Assembly (NCBI GenBank): GCA_009787685.1
Contig: WQSV01000048.1
Span: forward strand, 1 to 8,600
DNA: 8,600 nucleotides
Direction of reading: 5' to 3'
Source of the DNA: Bacillota bacterium
GTDB taxonomy: Bacteria; Bacillota; Clostridia; Christensenellales; Pumilibacteraceae
Shown: piece by piece, positions 1-5,612 of the stretch
Layout of the letters: the number at the start of each line of letters is the position of its first letter
How positions within the stretch are numbered: the stretch's first letter is position 1
The notes under the pieces: generated by a model
Told to the model about the DNA's origin: nothing
Databases searched by the model: none
Seen by the model: only the letters and a program-made list of their open reading frames with translations
Program-made: the position numbers and the translations under genes

Positions 1-2
1 TG

Positions 3-767
3 ATTGCGGCTTTATACACAATCTACACGACTATCTTGCTTTCCCATGACGAGAGTTATGAACGAGACCTTACTTGGTGGCAGCGAAATATGCGGTGGTT
101 GAGATGGGTGATGCTTGGAGTGTCGATAATTATCAGCATTGCAACATTTGGGAAAAAGTCATGGACACTTGGGCTGGCAGTTGCCGCGATAGTCGCTGGG
201 GTTGCGGTTAGTGGGCTGGTAATCGGCGGACTAATCGCTGGCAATCGAGACGGCTCAAGCGGATTTTGCTGGGACACCGCAGCGGACGTGGCATTCTGGG
301 GCGCAACAATAGCGACAGCACTGATTTCGTTCTTCAATATCAGCAGTGTTGTTTTTGCTAAGACAGGACTAAAACCCTTAATATCGAAGTCAAAGAAAGC
401 AACCACAGTTGTGACGCAAACAACGACAGTTCAGCCTGTTCAACCAACAGAATCAAATTTGTGGAAAGTTGGGAAATACAACGAACTTCCTAGGGGAACT
501 GGATTGGATAGACATCATGTTGGCCAGAAAGTCGTTATGCAAGATTTTGTGCCAGGATACAATGCTAACACTGCACCGGCTATAATGGTTCCTAAACCAG
601 GACATACAAAAGGAACTAATGTTTTATCAAGAAAAACTACTGGATTTACCAATGCTAGACAAGTGGTAGCAAGAGATATTATGGAATTGAGAAGGGTTTT
701 TCCCGATATTCCTAATTCCGCATTGCAAGAGTTAATAAATCTAAATATAACAATGTTTGGTTTATAA
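3..767 (+). CDS. Rhs/polymorphic toxin C-terminus with HNH-like nuclease tip (5' partial)
   Basis: The frame is open from base 3 with no stop, so this is probably the tail of a longer protein; a TTG at 36 is the first possible start but has no SD. Reading 254 codons, the first ~120 residues hold two hydrophobic segments (around WLRWVMLGVSIIISIATFG and LGLAVAAIVAGVAVSGLVIG) and then WDTAADVAFWGA, resembling the glycine/alanine-rich hydrophobic linker that follows the core in Firmicute Rhs proteins. A Thr/Gln/Pro spacer (about 400-455) separates this from the last ~100 residues, which carry LPRGTGLDRHHVGQK (the His pair encoded at 513-518) and a later PGHTKG (His at 603-605), a layout expected of HNH/EndoVII-type toxin nucleases. 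Hand-counted GC falls from 36/60 at 181-240 to 19/60 at 601-660, at the linker-to-tip boundary. The probable immunity gene starts 12 nt downstream. Rhs/polymorphic toxin class is fairly secure; the exact nuclease family is inference. Confidence 0.7.
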   Translation: MAALYTIYTTILLSHDESYERDLTWWQRNMRWLRWVMLGVSIIISIATFGKKSWTLGLAVAAIVAGVAVSGLVIGGLIAGNRDGSSGFCWDTAADVAFWGATIATALISFFNISSVVFAKTGLKPLISKSKKATTVVTQTTTVQPVQPTESNLWKVGKYNELPRGTGLDRHHVGQKVVMQDFVPGYNANTAPAIMVPKPGHTKGTNVLSRKTTGFTNARQVVARDIMELRRVFPDIPNSALQELINLNITMFGL

Positions 768-779
768 AGGAGTTAAACT

Positions 780-1118
780 ATGAATATAAAAAAAAATGCA
801 GAAGAATTTGCAAGTCTATTCAAGAAGCAAAAAGACGAGGATTTCCAGTTTGTTTTTTCAGGACAATATGCTGATATGAATTCTTTACTGAAAAAATTAA
901 AGCTTAATCATAATCAAAATGAAGTTTTAAAAGAAATAATTAATTTGTTGCTAACCGATACTTACTATGGCATTTTGCTAGGTTTTGATGGTGCAGCCAA
1001 TATAGGTGGAGTGCAACAAACATACAAAGTTTACAACGAACAAGGTAACCTAATATCAAATTGTGGTGAACTTGAAGCGGCGGCTTGGGAATATTTTCAT
1101 AGCGATAATGAAAAATAG
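780..1118 (+). CDS. Probable immunity protein for the upstream toxin
   Basis: This encodes a 112-residue soluble protein with no signal peptide or membrane segment. It starts at ATG 780, 12 nt after the toxin stop, behind an AAAGGAG Shine-Dalgarno that overlaps the end of the toxin gene, so the two are almost certainly translated from one message. The N-terminal half is charged and helical in character; the C-terminal half contains LLGFDGAANIGGVQQTYKVY and EQGNLISNCGELEAAAWEYF, a pattern I associate with small immunity proteins of toxin systems but cannot assign to a numbered family. Its role would be to bind and block the HNH-like tip in the cytoplasm. Base composition is low (15/60 GC at 841-900), matching the tip rather than the linker, as expected if tip and immunity gene move as one unit. 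A terminator follows 11 nt after the stop. The immunity role rests on position and size. Confidence 0.65.
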   Translation: MNIKKNAEEFASLFKKQKDEDFQFVFSGQYADMNSLLKKLKLNHNQNEVLKEIINLLLTDTYYGILLGFDGAANIGGVQQTYKVYNEQGNLISNCGELEAAAWEYFHSDNEK

Positions 1119-1129
1119 TGATGAATGAA

Positions 1130-1160
1130 GGTGTTAACTTTGGTTGACACCTTTTCTATT
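1130..1160 (+). terminator. Rho-independent terminator after the immunity gene
   Basis: GGTGTTAAC (1130-1138) and GTTGACACC (1143-1151) form a 9-bp stem with one T-G wobble and a TTTG loop, followed by TTTTCTATTTT. It begins 11 nt after the immunity-gene stop and closes the toxin/immunity unit. Confidence 0.8.
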
Positions 1161-1167
1161 TTATGGT

Positions 1168-1368
1168 ATGATAAACACCGACGGTGGAACGCGTTTCTAT
1201 GACCCATTTATCTGTGGCTACATTTCCGCCGAAAGTCCCGAAAACTTGCTCTTTAATGCGGGCGAAATTCATGGATTGAACCGCTATGGAATTACTCAAC
1301 ACCCCCGTCCTCGTTTGTTCAAGGCATGGCACCTTTATGGAGTCAATTATAACACAGGGTGTCGGTAA
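1168..1368 (+). pseudogene. Rhs core-end remnant
   Basis: The translation contains TRFYDPFICGYISAESPENL and then EIHGLNRY, closely matching the conserved end of Rhs/YD-repeat cores (R-Y-Y-D-P, G-R-F-I-S-A-D-S-P-E, I-N-G-L-N-x-Y). The usual continuation (C-x-N-N-P-V-x-x-x-D-P-x-G) is missing in this frame; a trace, LLNTPVLV, is readable in the +1 frame near 1286-1310, so a frameshift is likely. The fragment is only 66 codons, has no SD, and its upstream part runs into the preceding terminator. Its GC (28/60 at 1201-1260) is much higher than in the genes on either side. I read it as the scar of a second core-plus-tip module whose toxin domain was lost, leaving the small gene at 1392 as its possible orphan partner. 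It is unlikely to make a functional product. Confidence 0.65.
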
Positions 1369-1391
1369 CATCATAACTTAAAGGAGCGTTC

Positions 1392-1718
1392 ATGTTTAAA
1401 TTAAGAAAAATCAAAAAAGAATTTAAGTTTTTACAAGACATAGGGTTTGTTGTTAAGATGTCAAATAAATGTATAAAATATATCAATAACAACTTGTTAT
1501 TTGAAATACGATATTCTTATGATTATAGAGACGATCTAATAAGTGTTATTATAAAAACAAAAGAAGAGAAATGCAATCTGTTAGACTCAAGCATTCTAAG
1601 TGAAATTGAAAGAAAAGAATATTTAAGAGAATTTCAGCTTTTATATGAAAAAAACTTTGAACAGTGCCTCATATTTTATTCTAATTTAATAAAATCAATA
1701 ATCACAAGACAAAACTAA
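1392..1718 (+). CDS. Small hypothetical protein, possible orphan immunity protein
   Basis: This encodes a 108-residue, very AT-rich protein (13/60 GC at 1441-1500) starting at ATG 1392 with AAAGGAG about 7 nt upstream. It is lysine-rich at the N-terminus (MFKLRKIKKEFKFLQ), then has beta-like stretches (KYINNNLLFEIRYSYDYRDD, LISVIIKTKEEKC) and a helical, charged C-terminus. There is no signal peptide or membrane helix, so it should be cytoplasmic. I do not recognise the family. Its size, low GC, own SD, position directly behind an Rhs core remnant and the strong terminator after it fit an immunity gene whose toxin partner has been lost. The immunity role is an inference from context only; a different small accessory protein is possible. 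Confidence 0.55.
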   Translation: MFKLRKIKKEFKFLQDIGFVVKMSNKCIKYINNNLLFEIRYSYDYRDDLISVIIKTKEEKCNLLDSSILSEIERKEYLREFQLLYEKNFEQCLIFYSNLIKSIITRQN

Positions 1719-1727
1719 ATAAATTCC

Positions 1728-1770
1728 AACCAAAAGATGTCAATAACTTGTTGACATCTTTTGGTTTTTT
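1728..1770 (+). terminator. Strong rho-independent terminator
   Basis: The 16-nt arms at 1728-1743 (AACCAAAAGATGTCAA) and 1751-1766 are perfect inverse complements around a 7-nt loop, and the T-run continues to 1770. The terminator starts 9 nt after the stop of the small gene at 1392-1718. The A-rich left arm would also give a T-run on the opposite strand's transcript, so it could be bidirectional. Confidence 0.85.
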
Positions 1771-1778
1771 GATACTAG

Positions 1779-2195
1779 GTGTTTAGAAAATATCATTTTA
1801 TTAGGAAACTGCAGAGTATTAGTTTCACACGGGAATCTAAAAATAGCCTTGCAGTTTTTCCTATTTTCCACAATGGAGAGATGCGGATATATAGGCAGGC
1901 AACAAGTGCAGGTGGCGTGAGAATGAACGAATGGACGAGATTTAGAGTCAGTGACGGACAGCCAGTGAAACACAAAGACGAATAGAGGGTCTATACTGAG
2001 TCGAGCTATGGCCAGTTTGGGAGCAGTTTGAACATTGAAACTTGGTACGATTATTGCATTAATTATGCGAAGAGCAGAACGACAAAACTTTTCGCATGGA
2101 ATTGCAACACAATTAATGAAGATGGATCGGTGACAAGAGGTGAGGACTCTGAAAGGGAATATCTCATCGGCGAAATGAATGAAATTTTTATTTAG
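1779..2195 (+). pseudogene. Unrecognised protein gene interrupted by an in-frame TAG
   Basis: One frame reads from a GTG at 1779 to TAG 2193-2195, broken only by TAG at 1983-1985. Before the break it contains GEMRIYRQATSAGGVRMNEW and TRFRVSDGQPVKH; after it come ESSYGQFGSSLNIETWYDYC, KLFAWNCNTINEDGSVTRGE and EREYLIGEMNEI. The two halves look like one continuous, compositionally ordinary protein of roughly 138 codons, and I see no membrane segment. There is no SD before the GTG, and the first ~35 codons (rich in Phe, Arg and Ser) look less protein-like, so the true 5' end is probably missing too. It lies between the toxin-region terminator and the truncated dpaB. I cannot name the family; secreted or cell-surface accessory protein is a guess. 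Nonsense mutation plus 5' loss is the simplest reading. Confidence 0.5.
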
Positions 2196-2294
2196 GGATT
2201 TTAAATAGGGGATAGGTTTCATATTTGTAGAATTTTTATTGTGTTGTCATAAGTATATTGACATACGATTTGCATCATTCCATGCATAAATGCT

Positions 2295-2645
2295 TTGATT
2301 CAGACCATTTTCATTAAGACAACAGATATCTTAATTATTGCGCCTTGCACAGGCAACACTCTTGCAAAAATTGCAAATGCAATAACCGACACTCCCGTCT
2401 TGATGGCGACAAAAGCTCACCTTAGAAATTTAGGTCCTGTTGTTATTGCGGTTTCAACCAATGATGCACTCTCTGGAAATGCAAAAAACATTGGCACGCT
2501 TTTGAACACAAAAAACATTTATTTCGTTCCAATGAAACAAGACAACCCAATTGAAAAACAACGTTCAATGGTTGCCGATTTTGCAAAGCTAGAGGAAACA
2601 ATTTTGCTCGCATTAAAAGGAAAGCAAGTCCAACCAATTTTTTAA
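2295..2645 (+). pseudogene. dpaB: Dipicolinate synthase subunit B, C-terminal fragment
   Basis: DpaB (SpoVFB) is the flavoprotein-like partner of DpaA in making dipicolinic acid from dihydrodipicolinate in the mother cell. The fragment contains DILIIAPCTGNTLAKIANAI, TDTPVLMATKAHLRN, AVSTNDALSGNAKNIG and NTKNIYFVPMKQDNPIEKQ, a very clear match to the C-terminal part of the family, and ends naturally with ALKGKQVQPIF. Full-length DpaB is about 195-200 residues; here only ~110 remain. The N-terminal flavoprotein fold is absent, the frame is closed by TGA at 2259-2261, and family-like residues begin only around TTD (about 2319). The TTG at 2295 has no SD. Upstream is decayed accessory DNA, so the 5' half was probably deleted or displaced when that DNA arrived. 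A product, if made, should not be active alone. An intact copy may exist elsewhere; an assembly join at this point is the other explanation. Confidence 0.8.
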
Positions 2646-2648
2646 AAA

Positions 2649-2677
2649 CAATATACTTTAAAAGTCAAGAATACTTA
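2649..2677 (+). promoter_or_regulatory. Candidate sigma-E promoter for ytaF and spoIIIA
   Basis: CAATATA (2649-2655) matches five of seven positions of the sigma-E -35 pattern KMATATT, and 14 nt downstream AATACTTA (2670-2677) keeps the ATAC of the -10 pattern CATACAMT. The spacing is the sigma-E standard. Transcription would start near 2684, shortly before the ytaF SD at 2697-2701. Sigma-E control of spoIIIA is established in Bacillus; this site is inferred from a hand match. A weak hairpin (CAAGA 2666-2670 with TCTTG 2678-2682) overlaps it. Confidence 0.35.
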
Positions 2678-2711
2678 TCTTGGCGTTTTGATAAACGGAG
2701 GAAATACTATC

Positions 2712-3287
2712 ATGTTTGTCGCAATACTCGCAGGATTGCTCGTCTCAATTGATGCACTATTTATTGGTGTGTCGTTTGGCTCACAAAAGAGATGCAAAGT
2801 TTGGCATATCATTGTCATCAATATCGCTCTCATCGGTCTTTGTTTTTTGGGATACTTTCTGGGTCTCTTCATTGGGGACAGAATCTATTTTGATATTGAT
2901 TTAATCATTGGTCTAATTTTCATTTTGCTCGGTGTTTGGATGATTTTGGCATATTTTATTTTTGAACATCGAAAAAGAAAAAGAGAAGAAGATGTTGTTG
3001 ATGAAACGCTTGCAACAGAAGTCAAGAAAAGAAAAGGTTCGACAAAGAACATCTGGTTGACAGGCATCTTTATGAGTGTCGAGGCAATGTTCATCACAAT
3101 AGGACTCACCCTTACACTTGAGATTTCAACAGTCTTGATTCCACTGACTGTTGCTATTGCCCATTTTGCCTACTCTCTCGTGACATTTTTTCTCTCAAAA
3201 TATCTTCGCCGTTTTCCGCCAATCATCGGACATATTGTGGCGGGTCTCGCTTTAATTGCTTATGGAATCATGGCAATAGTTTTATAG
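2712..3287 (+). CDS. ytaF: YtaF/MntP-family sporulation-associated membrane protein
   Basis: This is a 191-residue inner-membrane protein with six predicted helices (about 1-23, 29-54, 60-83, 113-136, 140-163, 168-191) and a charged cytoplasmic loop at 84-112 (HRKRKREEDVVDE, KKRKGS). It has the internal two-fold repeat of the MntP (DUF204) manganese exporter superfamily. The first half carries SIDALFIGVSFG (Asp14); the matching second-half motif is SVEAMFITIGLTL, with Glu124 where MntP proteins have Asp. Start ATG 2712 is chosen over TTG 2688 because GGAGG (2697-2701) lies 10 nt before the ATG and would be inside the gene from the TTG. It is slightly shorter than Bacillus YtaF (about 210). 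The following spoIIIAA starts 82 nt later with no room for its own promoter after the intervening hairpin, so the two may be co-transcribed. Manganese transport is known for MntP but not demonstrated for the YtaF branch. Confidence 0.8.
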   Translation: MFVAILAGLLVSIDALFIGVSFGSQKRCKVWHIIVINIALIGLCFLGYFLGLFIGDRIYFDIDLIIGLIFILLGVWMILAYFIFEHRKRKREEDVVDETLATEVKKRKGSTKNIWLTGIFMSVEAMFITIGLTLTLEISTVLIPLTVAIAHFAYSLVTFFLSKYLRRFPPIIGHIVAGLALIAYGIMAIVL

Positions 3288-3319
3288 ATGTCATAATCAC
3301 ACAACTTGTCTAATAAGAT

Positions 3320-3360
3320 GTTAATAACGATGCTTTCTAAGAAAAGGTATCGTTTTTAAC
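3320..3360 (+). terminator. Terminator-like hairpin just upstream of spoIIIAA
   Basis: GTTAATAACGAT (3320-3331) pairs with ATCGTTTTTAAC (3349-3360) with one mismatch, and CTTTC inside the loop pairs with GAAAG-like bases. A T-run at 3353-3357 lies in the right arm. It ends 9 nt before the spoIIIAA ATG. It may be the ytaF terminator, a partial attenuator inside a ytaF-spoIIIA transcript, or a translation-affecting structure. Confidence 0.55.
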
Positions 3361-3369
3361 TGACACAAA

Positions 3370-4299
3370 ATGCAGACAAGCCTTGAAAAAATATTGCCGT
3401 CAAAAGTAGTTTTGGCAATGAAAAAGTGTTTGAACTTTGAAAAACTCTATGAAATCAGACTTCGAACAAACAAGCCCATCATGGTCAATTATGGTGGGAA
3501 GTATTTTGTTTTGTCAACATTTGGAATAAAAGAAACGATTGATGATGATGCTTTCATCGTTGGAGAAGGTGTGATTAATGACATAGTAGTGAAAGCTAGT
3601 GACTATTCGCTCTATGCCGTCAATGAGCAAATTTGCGCGGGTTATTTGACAATACGCGGAGGAATCAGATTGGGGCTTGGTGGTGAAATTGTCTGGGACG
3701 GGGGGAAGGTCAAAACAGTAAAAAACTTTTCCTCTCTCAATATTCGAGTGCCTCATGAAATAAAAAATTGCGCAAAAAGAGTCTTTAATGTGAGCGTTGA
3801 ACCTCAAATAAAAAACACACTAATCATTTCCCCTCCGGGAGCTGGGAAGACAACATTGCTTCGAGACCTTGCAAGACTCGCAGCATCAAACGCTCCAATA
3901 AAGAATATTTTGCTAATAGATGAAAGGAACGAGCTTGCCGCTGTGGCGAATGGTGTTGCTCAGCTTGATGTCGGCACTTCAACAGACATAATTTCAAATT
4001 GCTCAAAAGAATATGCCTTTGAAAGCGCTATAAGGGCACTAAGACCCGACATAATAATTTGCGATGAATTGTTCGGACAGTCTGATCTTGTCGCCATTGA
4101 AGAAGCGACATTGAGTGGAGTGAAAGTTTTTGCATCAGTCCATGCAAGCAATCATCATGATATTTTGGCGAAAAAAGGCTTTGAAAACATAGCAAAAAAA
4201 AGATTATTTGAGCGCTACATAATCCTTTCAAGCAAGCATGGTCCGGGAACTTATGACGCCGTCTATGACGAAAATTTCAACAAAATACATGTTTTTTAA
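3370..4299 (+). CDS. spoIIIAA: Stage III sporulation protein AA, engulfment channel ATPase
   Basis: SpoIIIAA is the mother-cell cytoplasmic ATPase of the SpoIIIA-SpoIIQ channel and resembles secretion ATPases. The 309 residues match the usual length (about 307 in Bacillus subtilis). The N-terminal ~150 residues include the family hallmark YEIRLRTNKPIMV and RGGIRLGLGGEIV. Walker A is SPPGAGKTTLLRDLAR starting at Ser154, with Lys160; DERNELAAV follows at 184-192; Walker B is RPDIIICDE, with Asp232 and Glu233; and FASVHASNHHDI is the sensor-like segment. The family usually has G before PPG and DEIG at Walker B; here they are SPPG and DELFG, but the catalytic residues are present. The ATG at 3370 is the natural family start. 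No SD is visible: the only purine run (AAAAGG, 3342-3347) is 22 nt away inside the hairpin. It is the first gene of the spoIIIA cluster, followed by spoIIIAB after 77 nt. Confidence 0.93.
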   Translation: MQTSLEKILPSKVVLAMKKCLNFEKLYEIRLRTNKPIMVNYGGKYFVLSTFGIKETIDDDAFIVGEGVINDIVVKASDYSLYAVNEQICAGYLTIRGGIRLGLGGEIVWDGGKVKTVKNFSSLNIRVPHEIKNCAKRVFNVSVEPQIKNTLIISPPGAGKTTLLRDLARLAASNAPIKNILLIDERNELAAVANGVAQLDVGTSTDIISNCSKEYAFESAIRALRPDIIICDELFGQSDLVAIEEATLSGVKVFASVHASNHHDILAKKGFENIAKKRLFERYIILSSKHGPGTYDAVYDENFNKIHVF

Positions 4300-4329
4300 C
4301 AGGTGCGTCTAATCAAGGACTAGTGCGCA

Positions 4330-4373
4330 AAAACTGAACCATGGGTTTGTAGTTTTCAATTTTCAGCTTTCTT
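4330..4373 (+). repeat. spoIIIAA/AB intergenic hairpin with 7-nt units
   Basis: AAAACT and AACC (4330-4340) pair with GGTT and AGTTTT (4344-4356) across a small internal loop. The right arm runs into consecutive 7-nt units TTTTCAA (4353-4359), TTTTCAG (4360-4366) and CTTTCTT (4367-4373), ending 3 nt before the spoIIIAB ATG. The unit sequence differs from that in the AB/AC, AC/AD and AE/AF gaps, but the layout is alike. Confidence 0.45.
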
Positions 4374-4376
4374 CAC

Positions 4377-4859
4377 ATGATAACAACTTTTTTAATAATA
4401 ACAATATCAATGGCATTAGGTGCAATGGCGGGTCTTTATTTTTCAAAAAGACTCACCAAGAGGGCGAACTATTTTGACTCGCTCATGGAATTATTGAACC
4501 TTTTTATGTCGGAGATGAAATTCAAAAAAACAACAACAAAGCAAGTTCTTGCTGAATTTCAAGACCGCGGAAAAACACCCTTAAACATCAACATAAACGA
4601 ATATATAGATTGCAATGACTTTAGTAGTCTAAAACTATCAAAAGGAATCTTAACCGACAGCGAAAGAAACGAAGTGAAAAAATTCTTCCTTTCTTTGGGG
4701 ACAAGCGACAGCCACACTCAAATATTCGAACTCGAAAACTTCAGAGAAAGATTTTCTCAAATGCAAAATCAAGCTCAAGAAAAGCGAAAAAAATATGGCT
4801 CAATGAGCATTAAACTCGGATTCTTGGCAGGACTCGCGGTTGGCATTATTTTTATTTAG
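4377..4859 (+). CDS. spoIIIAB: Stage III sporulation protein AB
   Basis: SpoIIIAB is a mother-cell membrane component of the SpoIIIA channel, related in shape to GspF-type secretion proteins. The 160 residues (about 171 in Bacillus subtilis) begin with a membrane segment at 2-22 (FLIITISMALGAMAGLYF), followed by SKRLTKRANYFDSLMELLNL, a helical cytoplasmic middle with a charged C-terminal part (NFRERFSQMQNQAQEKRKKY), and end in the characteristic YGSMSIKLGFLAGLAVGIIF, a second hydrophobic segment. The ATG at 4377 gives the family-typical N-terminus; TTCTTCAC precedes it, with no SD. It lies 77 nt after spoIIIAA and 80 nt before spoIIIAC, both unusually wide gaps for this operon, and both gaps are filled by hairpin elements. 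Confidence 0.9.
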   Translation: MITTFLIITISMALGAMAGLYFSKRLTKRANYFDSLMELLNLFMSEMKFKKTTTKQVLAEFQDRGKTPLNININEYIDCNDFSSLKLSKGILTDSERNEVKKFFLSLGTSDSHTQIFELENFRERFSQMQNQAQEKRKKYGSMSIKLGFLAGLAVGIIFI

Positions 4860-4860
4860 C

Positions 4861-4931
4861 GAATAGTGGATAGTTATTGTTAAATTATTTATAAAAACTA
4901 TAACCGTTATTATTCACTATTCATTATTCAC
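4861..4931 (+). repeat. Heptamer-armed palindrome, copy 1 (spoIIIAB/AC)
   Basis: The left arm is CGAATAG TGGATAG (4860-4873) in 7-nt steps, the core is TTATTGTTAAATTATTT (4874-4890) with AAAAACTATAACCGT after it, and the right arm is TTATTCA CTATTCA TTATTCA C (4910-4931). GAATAGTG (4861-4868) is the exact inverse complement of CACTATTC (4915-4922), and GTTAT/ATAAC pairs inside. The element starts 2 nt after the spoIIIAB stop and ends 8 nt before the spoIIIAC ATG. Confidence 0.8.
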
Positions 4932-4939
4932 TTGTAAAA

Positions 4940-5134
4940 ATGGACTTAACAATAATTTTCAGAATAGCAGCGGTGGGACTTGTCACCGCAATAGTCGGAC
5001 AAATTCTCAAAAAAGCTGACAAAGATGAAATAGCAACCCTAACAACGCTTGCAGGGCTTGTCATAGTTTTGCTAATGGTCGTTGACCTAATAACAGGGTT
5101 GTTCGACTCTTTGAGGACGATATTCACATTTTAG
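4940..5134 (+). CDS. spoIIIAC: Stage III sporulation protein AC
   Basis: SpoIIIAC is a small membrane protein of the SpoIIIA channel. The 64 residues match the usual 64-68. Two membrane segments are visible: IIFRIAAVGLVTAIVGQIL (about 5-23) and LTTLAGLVIVLLMVVDLITG (about 34-53), joined by the charged loop KKADKDEIA; the ending LFDSLRTIF is typical. The start MDLTIIFRIA matches family members. The ATG follows TGTAAAA with no SD. The stop TAG (5132-5134) is itself the first three bases of the left arm of the next palindrome. SpoIIIAC and SpoIIIAD resemble each other and are always adjacent. Confidence 0.92.
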   Translation: MDLTIIFRIAAVGLVTAIVGQILKKADKDEIATLTTLAGLVIVLLMVVDLITGLFDSLRTIFTF

Positions 5135-5211
5135 TGAATAGTGAACAACGAATAGTCAATAGTTATTGTTAAATTATTTTTTTAAAAAACTCTAACTTCC
5201 ACTATTCACTA
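5132..5211 (+). repeat. Heptamer-armed palindrome, copy 2 (spoIIIAC/AD)
   Basis: The left arm has four 7-nt units, TGAATAG TGAACAA CGAATAG TCAATAG (5135-5162). The core TTATTGTTAAATTATTT (5163-5179) is identical to copy 1, and the right arm is short: CACTATTCACTA (5200-5211). The outermost 12 nt, TAGTGAATAGTG (5132-5143), are a perfect inverse complement of 5200-5211 and include the spoIIIAC stop codon. The spoIIIAD ATG is 5 nt beyond the right arm. Confidence 0.8.
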
Positions 5212-5216
5212 GAAAA

Positions 5217-5603
5217 ATGGACATCATTCAAATCGCTGGCATAGGAATTATCACTGCTTTTAGTGTTATTCTCCTAAGAGAGAATAAAAGTGAGGTCGCC
5301 TTGCTCATTGGTATTGCGGGCGGTCTTTTGATTGTGCTTTCTGTCGTTGATTATTTTGCAGATATTTTTGGGGTCATCAGAGCAATTAGTGACAGGGCTG
5401 GCATTCCAAACCAACTTTTCTCAACCATTGTCAGAATCATAGTCATCGGTTATATTGCAGATTTTTCTGCAGGCATAGTTGAAGACGCGGGACTAAAAAG
5501 CGTTTCTGAAAAAGTAATCCTTGGAGGAAAACTCCTCATCATGGCACTAGCGCTTCCAATAGTCGTTATGCTTTTTGACACGGTGGCGGAATTAATTTCT
5601 TAA
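5217..5603 (+). CDS. spoIIIAD: Stage III sporulation protein AD
   Basis: SpoIIIAD is a polytopic membrane component of the SpoIIIA channel. The 128 residues are the normal family length (about 129-133). The N-terminus IIQIAGIGIITAFSVILLRE and the next segment (SEVALLIGIAGGLLIVLSVV) repeat the two-helix plan of SpoIIIAC; further on come RIIVIGYIADFSAGIVEDAG and KVILGGKLLIMALALPIVVM, both highly family-like. The chosen ATG lies right after AGAAAA with no SD, 5 nt after the end of palindrome copy 2; no earlier in-frame start fits the family. spoIIIAE follows after 88 nt. Confidence 0.92.
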   Translation: MDIIQIAGIGIITAFSVILLRENKSEVALLIGIAGGLLIVLSVVDYFADIFGVIRAISDRAGIPNQLFSTIVRIIVIGYIADFSAGIVEDAGLKSVSEKVILGGKLLIMALALPIVVMLFDTVAELIS

Positions 5604-5612
5604 AATTTAAAA

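Noticed and set aside
56..406. A 116-codon minus-strand frame under the toxin linker
   Set aside because: Its Ala/Pro/Thr/Ser-rich translation is what the reverse of a Gly/Ala/Val-rich linker gives; no SD or family features.
1983..1985. The TAG as a recoded sense codon (for example pyrrolysine)
   Set aside because: Several other genes in the window end at TAG, there is no recoding signal that I can see, and simple nonsense decay explains it.
1740..2222. A 160-codon open frame on the minus strand opposite the broken gene
   Set aside because: It runs through the strong terminator stem, its translation shows no recognisable motif, and the plus strand has the more protein-like reading.
2262..2269. 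CATACGAT just upstream of the dpaB fragment resembles a sigma-E/sigma-K -10 box
   Set aside because: No matching -35 at the right distance; TCATAAG at 2247 is too close.
3271..3299. Possible sigma-E promoter directly upstream of spoIIIAA (ATA at 3276-3278, CATAATCA at 3292-3299)
   Set aside because: The spacing is about 3 nt too short and the -35 match is limited to ATA.
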